This document shows, one piece after another, positions 34,069 to 44,017 of a stretch of DNA of 64,000 bases. Origin of the DNA: Hansfordia pulvinata (taxonomy: Eukaryota; Ascomycota; Sordariomycetes; Xylariales); contig BJKQ01000004.1 of assembly GCA_006538405.1 (NCBI GenBank), forward strand, positions 806,001 to 870,000, in the 5' to 3' direction. Under the pieces are notes generated by a model that made no database searches, was not told where the DNA came from, and saw only the letters and a list, made by a program, of their open reading frames with translations. Position numbers and translations under genes: made by a program. Position 1 is the first letter of the stretch; each line of letters starts with the position of its first letter.

Positions 34069-35125
34069 TTACATGCCCGGCCCGCGCCCGCCAATGCCGC
34101 TGCCCATCTGGTTGAGGCTGGTGCCCTTGAGCGCGTGGTCGTTGGGGTTGGGCGCGGCCTCGTAGAGGATGTTGGTGGGGGCGCGGCCGAGCTGCATCCA
34201 CTCGCCCTTGAAGCCCACGTAGCTGAGGCGGGTGGTCTCGTCCTCGTCCTCGTCTTCCTCGGCAAAGTTGTCCTCGAAGAAGAGCGAGAGGCGCTGGACC
34301 TTGGAGAAGAGGGCGCGCTTGACGGGCAGCTCCTGGACCTCGGAGGTCTGGGACAGCTCGAAGGTCTGGGCGGGGGCCAGCTCCTCGGCGGCCTCGAAGT
34401 CGAGGTCGTCGCGGTTGATGAAGACCTTGAGGGTGCGCGGGGCGCTGGCCGTCGGCGACGACCGCAGCAGGATGGCGTGCAGCTTGACCTGGCCGGTGAA
34501 GCTGTGTGGAAATTTGTGAGTTTCCGTCAACCGTCGAGTTTCTTATTCGGTTTGGAACGCGAGCTCAGATGCAGCCTCGCATGTCAAAGTCGGGCGACTC
34601 AAAGATTCGAGATGGGAAATAAAACAAACAAACAAAAACTCGCTAGAGGGAGACGGTGAATACGGTAGAGAGACACTGTCCAGGAAAAAGCTCCCTACCT
34701 CCCATTGAAACGTCCTCTTTCTTTTGTGACTGAATGCACAGTCTTGACGAGAGCATTTTCTCAAGAAACCCACGTGACACAGGCAGCGCAAAGGAGAGAA
34801 AAGAGCTACGCAATCGGACGAAGAAAAGAAAAAGAAGAAAAAGAAAAAGAAGAAACTCACGGGACAGTCATGAGAAGCTGCTCGTCGGCGTCGCTGGCGA
34901 GCTCGGGCTCTGGGGCGAGGCGCTCGGCCCAGGTCTTGCGGACGACGGCGCGCCCCTGGCCGGCGGCGGCCTCGTTGAGGGTGGTGACGGCGTCGAAGTT
35001 GACGTGCTGGTACAGGCTGTGCTGCAGCGCGGGGGTGATGTCGTCCGAGTGGTCGTGCCCGCCGTGGTCGTGACCGCCGTGGTCGTGCCCCCGTGAGCCG
35101 AGTGCTCGTCGTGGCAGTGTGACAT
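34069..35125 (-). CDS. PITH domain protein (apparent one-base frameshift near the start)
   Basis: Two exons, 35125-34861 and 34501-34069, are joined across a 359-nt intron (GTGAGT..CACACAG). The ATG frame gives MSHCHDEHSAHGG; the body of the protein then continues one frame over as HDHGGHDHSDD, ALQHSLYQHVNFDAVTTLNE, KTWAERLAPEP and DADEQLLMTVP, then FTGQVKLHAILLRSS and GFKGEWMQLGRAP in exon 2. Exon 1 is one base short of the length needed for its phase; a sixth C in the C5 run at 35088-35092 would fix it. The family (PITHD1, thioredoxin-like 1 C-terminal domain) associates with the 26S proteasome. The His/Asp-rich N-terminal repeat is usual in fungal members. About 232 aa is expected. Confidence 0.85.
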
Positions 35126-36195
35126 TCTTTTCCCTTTTCCTTTTTTTTTTTTTTTATCTTTTTATCTTTTAAGAGCTGGTGCTCCGAGCTATGGTTTCCT
35201 TGTCCCCCGCAGCCCTTGAGCTTACCGCGTCGTCGTGCAGTGGTGTAGACGGCGATGGGTGTCGTTTATGTTGGTGTTCTTGGTGATGGCGATGATGGCT
35301 TAGCTGTAGGTGGGTGTTGGTGGGGGGGGGGCTTTTCGGCCTGATTTGAGGCGCTCGCCTGACAGTGCGGGGAGGGAGTGCGCGGAAGTGGATGTTTCGG
35401 GCGAGGCGTGATGGGCAGTGCAATGGATGCGTCCGTCGGATGCTGGGATCCCCAGGCACAATCTGGTGGTTCTTGAACGAGTCCTGTCTGTCTGGGCTCT
35501 CGTGCAACCTTGATGATCAGCCGTGGTGGAGGAGGCAATGGGGATGTATGTGGTCATCACGTATCTCCCTCGTAAGGTAGGTACCTACTTTCGAGTATGC
35601 CCATGGTGGATGCCATCGTCCCACGTGCGGTCGCGGTTTGGACCCCTACTGTAGAGGCTCAGTACTATCCGGTACGGCGATTAAGTTAGGGGTGTGTGTC
35701 GGGTGTGCTCAGTGGCTCTTCGGCGGGTGACGTATTGGATGTAGCTGCGGCAGATGGCTGGCCTGGGGCGCTGTTGTCCCAGCGTCCCAAGGCGCGACCG
35801 CGCGGGCGTTCAGAGGAGCTATCACAGGGGACAGCGAGAATACGACTGAATGCCTCTTTCATCCTCGATTTCTTCCTCCAACGTTCTAATTCACATCTGA
35901 ATTTCAGGGTGGTGACTCCGCGTCAGATACATAACCGAGGCGTTGGCCTCCAGTGCCCTCTATGAAAAAAGCCATGTGAGCATCAGCAAACCGTCCAACA
36001 CCTAAGCTACCCTTGCTCATTTCTCCCGAATATAATCAGCAGCTCACCCACTCGCGTAGTACCCATTTTCGTACGTAGGAAACCTCGAAGATAGCCAACA
36101 AGACGCCTGCAAGCTTTACCTCCGCTGGGAAAGTGACGTGTCTCGTTGTCCTGACCGAGGAGTCGCGGTGATGATGCTGCTGCCAGCCACCCCTG
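35126..36195. other. Intergenic region (1.1 kb)
   Basis: This is the upstream region of the PITH gene and the 3' flank of RRN6, both on the minus strand. It starts with a T-rich tract (35130-35170), and TAGGTACCTA occurs at 35578-35587. I see no gene. Confidence 0.5.
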
Positions 36196-39100
36196 CTAGA
36201 AACCCTTCTTCTTCTTCACCTTCTTCTTCGGCCGCTGCGCAAACGCCCCCGACACCGGCTGCGACATGGTGACGGGGTCCGAGTGCAGGTGCTGCAGCTG
36301 GCTGGAGTGCAGCAGGCTGCGGGGCTGCGTCTTCTGCGTCAGGCGTATCTCGGGCACCGCCGCGGGCAGCTGCGTCATCGGCGCCGCCTCCCGGATCGGC
36401 GAGCTCTGCCCCTGCTGCATGTACCGGAGCGTCTCGGCGCGCCGGCGCTTGCGGTTCTCCCTCGCCAGCATCTTGGCCCGCCGCTGCATCCCCGGGGTCT
36501 CGCCCACGTCCCGCCTGAGGTCGAACGCGCGCTCGTCCGGCTCGGTTCCGATCCGCCACTTGCTGAGCAGCTCGAACCGCTTGTTGGGGACGAACTTGCC
36601 CGTGCCCGTGTATGCCCGGAGTAGTGTCATTGAGGGGTCCTCGTCCGGCTCTTCTGTCTGCGTCTTAACAGAAGAAGCGCTCGGCGCAGGAGATGAAAAG
36701 CGCGAGACCGACGGGCTGGGCGCATCTCCGTCCAGGACACTCTCCGCCATGTCGTCCACGTCGGGGGCATAGGACAAGGTCAGTTCTGGGACCGGGTGCA
36801 CAACACCGCAGGATGACAAGAAGAGGTCACAGGCCGCTTTGCGCAGAGCTGCTGATCTTGTGGTCAAAGACTCGTCCGGGTGGCTTTCACTGGCGGATTC
36901 CGACACTAGCCTCTGTAGCTGTCTGTAGGCGTCAACGAGCCGAAGAGGATCTACATTCCATTCGTGCTGTTCGCCTGGTCGCGGAAGCTTGAGAACTTTT
37001 GTATCAGGGCCGAGGAGCTGGAGGCCTTCCAATTCCTCTTCCCATTGATTGGCGGCATCGTCGATTGAGCGGGGCAGGTTGAAGTCTTTCATGGCTTGCA
37101 GCCTGTTCCAAAGTTAGCACAAGACGATGCCTGGTATGGGGGAAAGGGGGAGGGGGGGGGTCACAAATTCGGTTGCAAACTCACAGTGTACAGGCAGGCA
37201 AGCTCTGCCCCTCCAGAGCTTCTTCCACAGCCAGGCGCACAGATTCGAATGTGTCGGACACGACTTGTGAGTCAAGACCCTCGCCCCCGGGTACATCGTT
37301 TTGACGTTTGGATAGAGCAACCACTTGGTCGTACACTGGCCCCAACATGCGTGAAGAGAAGGGGTCGTGACCTTTTTGTTGGAACGAAACGACACCGCCG
37401 GCGGACACCGAATGCATTGAGGAAGGCTCGTAATCCGCAACGACGAAGCGCGTGGTCAACTGCTGGATGAGGCGCCTTCTTTCTCGATCATGCTTGACAA
37501 CTTTGATGATCTTCTGGTCTGGGGGCTCTATCGCTTCCGTCTGGGTCGAAGATGACACACATAGCGAGCCGACCACATTTCTCTCCACGTCCAACGTCAC
37601 TATCTGGTAGAAACGCGTTTGCTGTTCTACCAGACGGCGAGCCGGCGTTGTGAGCGGCTGGGAAGCATTGGACACCACGGGACAGGGCAGGACGTGCAAG
37701 CTGTCGATAGCGCCGCGGGGCCTTGCTGGGCTTGCAACACGATGCCCTCACGGTGAACAGTGACCAGCTCGGGCTCCTGTCTGGATATGTTGAAGTAGAG
37801 AATGTCCGACCAGGGATTCCCTGGCGCGGACAGGAAAAGCAGACATGACGTGTGTTGAGCAGAGCGAGCACCGGGAGCGACGTTGAGTTGGAGATCCGAG
37901 CTGTACGCATCCCTGTAGTGCGGACAAGCGAGGAGAACACACCAACGTTTCTGGAACTCGCCAATATTGGTGCCGGGGCTCGAGAATACGCCCAGCACAA
38001 AGATATGTGTACTGGTGAGAAGATAGAAGTATCGAGGGTCCTGAGGGTCTGACTTCACCTCCATGATCTTGTGCAGGCTTGTCTCGGCGACAAAAGATAG
38101 CTCGGGAAGATAGGTATCTGTGTTCGTGTCCAAGAGCCTGATAGTCTTCGAGTTCCCCAGAAGCAACGTGGATGACCGTTGGATTTGCGGGAAAGGGCTT
38201 CGAGGATGAGGTTCCGCCCCGCCGTCTTCATACTGCATGTCGGCTGAAGGGTCTGACTGATTGTCAGATCCCCCAACCCAGAGTGCCGTGTGCCAGCCCG
38301 CGGTTTTGAAAGAATGATGATCCAGAATGCCGTGGTTCAGAACGCCTTGGTGAATATGCCCATGTTTTTCGAGCTTTGGCTTGGGTCTCCGGGTGGCTCT
38401 CCCTTTCGCTCTTTCAACACCCCAGATCGTCCAGCAGCCTCGTTCGTCGATAATAGCAACCTGCAGAGGCTTGGATCTCGCTGCTGGATTGAACGCAACG
38501 TCGGTATGAGGGCTGCCCCCTGTGTCAGCTGTGGATATCGCAAAAAGCCGGTTCGAAGCAATGCGAGAGGCTTCGCCCGGGCCCTCAAAGCTTGACACAA
38601 CCGGAACTCGTCTGTACTCTGGCTGGAAGACAGCCGTCAACGATTCCCACTGGACAGCCAGCCAGCGAGTGGGGTCATATCTCTTGCTGTCAACGAAAGT
38701 CTGGATACGGCGGATGGGGCCGTTGCCCTCGTCACATGTCAACGCAGGGCTGTCGTTGGGGGAAGCCAACAGCAGTCTGGCGCCATCATTGTCGCCCCAT
38801 TGCCATTCGTCCACGCTTGGCCTGGATACGTGCAAGATGTTCTGCGCTCCGCCGACGACACGAGCCATGAGAGGCACACCCGAGACCTTCTGGGTCTTAC
38901 TGGTGTCCGTCATCTCGCCCAGGCAAAGATGGCGGGGACGCCATGATGTAACGAGCTGCGGCAATGGGGCCTGGGCGTCTGAAAGGTCCTCGAAGAGCGC
39001 GACGTTGCCGAAGCGGGCTTCTGGCTGGTTCTTCAGCAGCCATGCCTCCTGCCGCCGAACCCTTTGCCACAAATTGCCCGAGGCGAGGGGTGATATTGGG

Positions 39101-39279
39101 TTTGCATTGCCTCGGTACCACGGCTCTGGCGAGCTCAACTCTCGAAAGACAGGGCCTTGCTGGGCGACATTGCGGGATGTGGTCCAGTGGCAGTCGTGCC
39201 CCTTGTTCTCGTCAAGTGGACGGTAGTCGAGGCGGCCTGCGGTTCCCAAGTGCGAGCCTTTGGGATGCCTGTCAGTCAT
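36196..39279 (-). CDS. rrn6: RNA polymerase I-specific initiation factor RRN6-like protein (apparent one-base frameshift)
   Basis: Exon 1 is 39279-37185, exon 2 is 37102-36196, with an 82-nt intron (GTGAGT..GAACAG); about 1000 aa. Exon 1 is one base short for its phase. The upstream frame runs to about 37715 (HREGIVLQAQQGP) and the -1 frame resumes at once (AIDSLHVLPCP); one more G in the run at 37717-37720 joins them. The N-terminal two-thirds looks like the Rrn6 beta-propeller (LLLGNSKTIRLLDTNTDTYL, PRYFYLLTSTHIFVLGVF). The C-terminal part is helical, then disordered, ending in a lysine-rich tail (RPKKKVKKKKGF) typical of the family. Rrn6 with Rrn7 and Rrn11 forms core factor, recruiting Pol I to rDNA promoters. 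It is divergent from SPC25. Confidence 0.83.
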
Positions 39280-40151
39280 TGGGCGAGCAAAGGTCTGCTG
39301 GATCTCGGGAGATAGAGGGCGTGTTGTTGTCTGGACGTGAACATAGCGGGAGTCCGGATGCGCCGCGCTGTTGCACGAGGATGGGCCCTCTGGTCATGAA
39401 GAGCCGGGGTCTGATGTCGTCCGCGGAGGGGCAACGCAGGAAACAAGGAGGGTTCGTTCTATAGCGAAAATGGGGTGGGAATTGGCCCGATATCACTTGG
39501 TAGAAGATGGGGAGGAATGGCCGATCTGGAGGCTGAGGCTATGGCTGTTGGACGGGGCGGCGGCGCGGCGATGCGACGGCCTTGATCCCGCCGAAAAGTT
39601 CGATGCCACTCCCGGCTGTGAAGATCACCTGCACAACTCCAGCTGGAATTGATGGAGCGCCGCGGCGGTTACGAGTACGGGGGGGGGGGGGGGGCAAAGC
39701 GCGCTAAAAGCTGCAGCCCGACTGCCCGGAAGCCCGCCGGGTCGAGTCCCTGGTTTCCCGCCACGCCCGCTCAGGACGCGCTGGAAGCCGCCCGCTGCAA
39801 CCTGCAGGCATGGGCTAGAGCGCCCCGTATAGGTACATCCCGCGCTCCGCGGTACCCGTCTACTGAGCGGGCGCTCTCCTACAATCCGGTGCAAGCGCCC
39901 TGTACCCGTACGTCGCTCTGCCCCTCGGCTGACAGCGCCGCCCGCGCAACGCGCCGCAGTGGAAGTAAACAGAGTACAGCCAAAGTCAACAATCAATTGG
40001 ACGGGACAGGTCCGACTCGGCGCCTTCACCATCGTCATCACCGCTATCGCCTCAGCCACCACGACCACCACGACCACCACGACCACCACGACCACCTCCA
40101 CCACCCTCACCAGCAACTGCAGACACCGCCCCTGGCTGACGAGTCGCCGTC
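39280..40151. promoter_or_regulatory. Shared divergent promoter region of RRN6 and SPC25
   Basis: The 872 bases between divergent starts hold a 16-base G run at 39679-39694, TTACGAGTAC (one base off the recurrent decamer) just before it, and a CACCACGAC nonamer repeat at about 40056-40097, 55 bases before the SPC25 start. Confidence 0.5.
40056..40097. repeat. CACCACGAC nonamer tandem repeat
   Basis: About four and a half units of CACCACGAC lie in the probable 5' leader of SPC25. Its position and composition echo the CAC-rich tracts before COA1 and before the gene at 23313. Confidence 0.85.
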
Positions 40152-41175
40152 ATGTCTACTCACTCCAAAAGGAAGCCAGCACTGGGCGACGCCCCCTCGG
40201 ACGGTCCTAGGAAGAGCCGTAGCCGCGAGACGTCCGTCATGGCCTCGGCGACGACTTCTGCCTCGGCCTTTGAGCCCTCCATGTCCTCCAGCCTGAGCCG
40301 CCAGACCATGTCCATGTCCGCCCAGGCGCCGTCCATGGCCGACTCGCTGCCCAGCATCAACTTCGGCTTCGACGAGCTGCGCGACCGCATGAACAAGTTC
40401 ACCGTCAAATTCGACAGCTTCATCGAGCAGGCCCGCAAGCGCGTCCTCGAGGAGCGCAACACCTTTCACATGAGCCTGGCCGAGCTGCACGGTGCGTGCG
40501 CCCGCTTCCCTCACTCTCACCCCTCACTCCTCCCCTTCTCATCCTCATCCTCAACCTCATCCTCACCCCCACCCCTTACCCTGGCCCGCCCAACGCTTCG
40601 TGTGACTGACCGCAATCGCACTGCCAGAGGACGAGCGCATGAAGAAGAAGGAAATGGAGATCCTGCAGCACAAGACCAGCACCCACCAACAGATGGTGTC
40701 GCGCGAGGCTGCCGAGATGCGGGAGATGCAGGCCAAGATCTCCGAGGTGACGGCGAACCACGACCAGAACCTGGCGCGGCGGGACACGCTGAGGCAGCAG
40801 ATTGCCGAGACGCAGCGCGAGATCGACGCGCGGCTGGCGGCGCAGCGGGCGCACGCGGCCAAGATGGAGGCGCAGTCGCGGTTCAACGTGCCCGAGCTGG
40901 ACTTCTGGCAGACCAACCTGGGCCTGCGCATCGAGGGCGCGGGGCTCAACGACCGCCTCAAGTTTGTCTTTACGCACATTGACGAGCGCGACTGGGAGCG
41001 CGAGGCGTGCTTCGAGATGCAGACCGACTCGCGCGACTACCAGGTGCGCAAGTGCCGGCCCAAGCTCGAGCGCGAGAAGGTCGAGCAGGTCCTGGAGCGC
41101 GCCAACGAGTCGCGTGAGCTGAGCCAGCTGCTGAGGGGCATGCGCGAGCTGTTTGTCGACGCCATGAAGCCGTGA
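40152..41175 (+). CDS. spc25: Kinetochore protein Spc25
   Basis: Two exons, 40152-40491 and 40628-41175, with a 136-nt intron (GTGCGT..TGCCAG, phase 1) encode 295 aa. Residues 1-80 are Ser/Met-rich and disordered. A long coiled coil covers about 85-210 (FDELRDRMNKFTVKFDSFIE, then EDERMKKKEMEILQHK and REIDARLAAQRAH). The C-terminal globular RWD-like Spc25 domain covers about 215-290 (VPELDFWQTNLGLRIEGAG, LKFVFTHID, KCRPKLE). Spc25 pairs with Spc24 in the Ndc80 complex and links microtubule-bound Ndc80-Nuf2 to the inner kinetochore. Domain order and length fit filamentous-fungal Spc25. Its neighbour MOZART1 also serves the spindle, though they are separate genes. Confidence 0.92.
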
Positions 41176-42083
41176 CGGGCGCCTGCGCGAGGATGTGATC
41201 TGGTTTCTCGTCTGATTTTTTTTCTCTTTGGCTTCTCTTTGGCTGGATACATACAAGTATCTCGATCAGGTTGGCAACGGCGTTTGGGGAGTACTGCCAG
41301 GGCGCCCAGCAAAATTTGAGGAGCAAAGATGGCTGCAGCTGGGGGCGCCGGCTTGTCTGGGCTACGATGACGGGACCACGAGTGATACCAATGATTATAC
41401 GCAGGGTTGATTTTCTCTTGTTCTATTCTTGTCCATACATACATCAGTTACTCGATCCAATATCGGACCAATGTGCCGTTCCGGAGTGGATTACCTTGTT
41501 GTTGAAGTCACCATACCACCTGCAGCGTGTTAGGTAGTCTGCCTTGACGCATGATGTTACTATCGATTAATTACCTTGAAATCAGGACAGCTTCTCCTGT
41601 TCTCACAGTCTTGACTGTCAATGAGCATTGGATTTCTGTGGCAGCCAGCACCTTAATCCTCTGAACGAGTCTGATGTGGGCTATCGTATACATGTATGGT
41701 GAGCTGTAGTCGTACCAGTGGAGGTACTTGTATTCGTACCTACCGCATCCCGCTGTTCCGGGGCCTACCACATCCAATGGTCTATAGCGCGCCCGGCAGT
41801 GGACAGGACTCGGCATTTGCGGGGCACTCGGGGGTGGGTGGTCCAGTCCGGTCCAGTTCAGTCGGGTAGCAGCGAGGGCGCGTAGGGCGACGCGTAGGGG
41901 ACTCGACCGATCCGTGAGGTCCCGGGCTCCCAAACCACCTCGACGTCAGTTGCGCCGCCAAGGTGCCCCGCCACTACAATTGCACTTTCTTTCCCAGCTT
42001 CAACACTCCTCCCGCTTCGCCAAAGCCAGCAACCCATCCCCAGCACCAGCACCAACACCAGAACGTCCCGAAACGCAGAAGCC
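41176..42083. other. Intergenic region between SPC25 and MOZART1
   Basis: It starts with a T-rich stretch that probably aids 3'-end formation of SPC25 (41213-41230), then AT-richer sequence to 41700, then the GC-rich promoter and leader of MOZART1. GGTACTTGTATTCGTACCTACC lies near 41724-41745. I see no gene. Confidence 0.5.
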
Positions 42084-42527
42084 ATGCCGCCGCAAAACGC
42101 CCCCGCTCCTCGCGACGACAGCGAGAAGAAGCAGGCCGCCCAGCAGGCCGTCGACATCCTGCACGAGATCTCGACCATCCTGGTGAGCCACCGCCAGACC
42201 GCCCAATCCACCCGCTGAACGCGCGCGAGCTGACCCCTTTCCCCCCTCGCCCTCCCATCAGAACTGCCACCTGGACCGCCGCACCCTCTCCGTCTGCATC
42301 TCCATGGTCGAGAACGGGGTCAACCCCGAGGCGCTGGCTGTAAGTTCAGCCCTTGACAACCCTCTTCACTCTCTCTTGCGGTCCCCTCATTCGTCTCCAC
42401 CACTGCTGACACGATCTCTCCTCCCCCTCCCCCCTCTATCAAGAACGTCGTCCAGTACCTGCGCAAGGAGGAGCAAAAGTCCGCGTTCGCGCGCGAGAAG
42501 GCGCTCGCGGAGCGCGAGGCCCGGTAG
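42084..42527 (+). CDS. mzt1: Mitotic-spindle organizing protein 1 (MOZART1)
   Basis: Three exons, 42084-42182, 42262-42339 and 42444-42527, all phase 0, encode 86 aa. Motifs are characteristic: [19 protein letters not shown], then [26 protein letters not shown] and [13 protein letters not shown]1 is a small helical hairpin subunit that binds the N-termini of gamma-tubulin complex proteins and is needed to recruit gamma-TuRC to spindle pole bodies. Length fits the family (about 70-90 aa). The three short exons are individually small enough to be missed, but the junctions are canonical (GTGAGC..CATCAG; GTAAGT..ATCAAG). Confidence 0.95.
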
Positions 42528-44017
42528 GACGGCACGCCTCCCGCGTCGCGAACGACTCGAAACCGACGGCTCGGCTCGACGACGACTGCAACTGCAACTG
42601 CAACGACGACGACGGCGGCGGCGACAATTCGACGCCCCCCAGCCCGGAGCTCGAAGCCCCCGACTCCCGCCCGACGACGGGATGTTGCGGGCGCATAACT
42701 AAAAAAAACTCTCAGACATCCGCCTGGGTACACGCTCGTCCGCAACATTGATAACCCTCAGATCAGCGCCCGTCATGGACCGGGCTCCCCTTTCTTTCGC
42801 CCGCGCGCGAGGAAAGAGCAATGGCGGCGTGGCATGAGGGAGACATGGCGAGCCGACACAAACGAAACAGTCCGGATCCGCGGGGTACTAGGAGGTCTTT
42901 TATCAACCAGATGCAAGGGGGCCGTGTGGGTTGGCAGAACCTGGCGATTGTGTTCTTCGCACGGAGTGGAGTGTCAGTTTCTCGTCAAAGGAAGGACCCT
43001 GGAAATGCCCCGGGGCGGAGGGAAAGTATGGCCATCCACGTCTCGTCTCTGTCGACTTTCTTCTTCGGGGAAACGGGCAAGGTGAAGGGTATGAAGACGG
43101 GCGTGCTGCAAGCCCAGCAGAGTATGTCTGACGGGAGCTGGGAACAGCTTCCCCCCGGCCCATGAGCATGGATGTGATCTCCTACGAGCGTCCTGTACGC
43201 AAACAGTCTTTGGGGAACGGCGGCAGGAACTCTGGTAACCCCCATTTTAAGCCTCGTGTTTCGCAACTTAGGTGCGTTCTGGAATGACGTACGAGATGGC
43301 TTCCGAGAAAACATGGCTCCGGTGCAGGCCGACTTACAGACCTGCACGGACGAGGACTTGTTGCGTATTGCGTGCGCTGGGGTGAGGCTGGCACGCCCGA
43401 TTCTTGAGCAAACATGTTGCATATACATGTAGCAGACGAAATCCAAGAAGCCTGGGATGAATGACGTTCGCTGCCTGACTTGAATAAGGTGTATTGTTGC
43501 CATCCATGCAGTGTGAACACAGACTTGACCCGCCCTTTGATTCACCTTTCTGGCTACGCGGCAGTGTGAGCGTGTCACCGTCCCCTCGGAGGTCTTCAAA
43601 GCCACCTTTTACAATCTTGCGACAGTGCGAACGATGGATCGGCGAACCCTGTTCTCGTTTTCCCCAAATTACACGAGTGAAAGGTACTGTTGGTACAGAG
43701 CAATGCAAAGCAATCGGAGAAACGAGTGGGTTTTTTCCCTTGATAGCCGTCAAGAGTCGATGAGACCATCGCCTTTTCCCAACACGAAATGCTGCAAATA
43801 AAATTCCGCCAACGCCGAATGCCCTGCCCCTGAATATCATAGTCGTCCGCATACCATGTATATAACTTTGTGTGGCCCATTCATCATTCATCGCCGGCCC
43901 CGGCTCCGTTCGCGCCCTTCCGTGTCAACCGTGTCAAATCTCTCCATGTCGTTAGGTCGGACTCGATCAGCCACCAACTCAGCCGAGGCAGCACCTTGGG
44001 CTGTACTCGTAGCCGCA
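42528..44017. other. Intergenic region between convergent genes (1.5 kb)
   Basis: It separates the 3' ends of MOZART1 (+) and the CHY/RING protein (-). A CTGCAACTGCAACTGCAACGACGACGACGG repeat-like stretch occurs at 42588-42620. I see no gene, though several frames of 80-200 codons are open. Confidence 0.5.
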
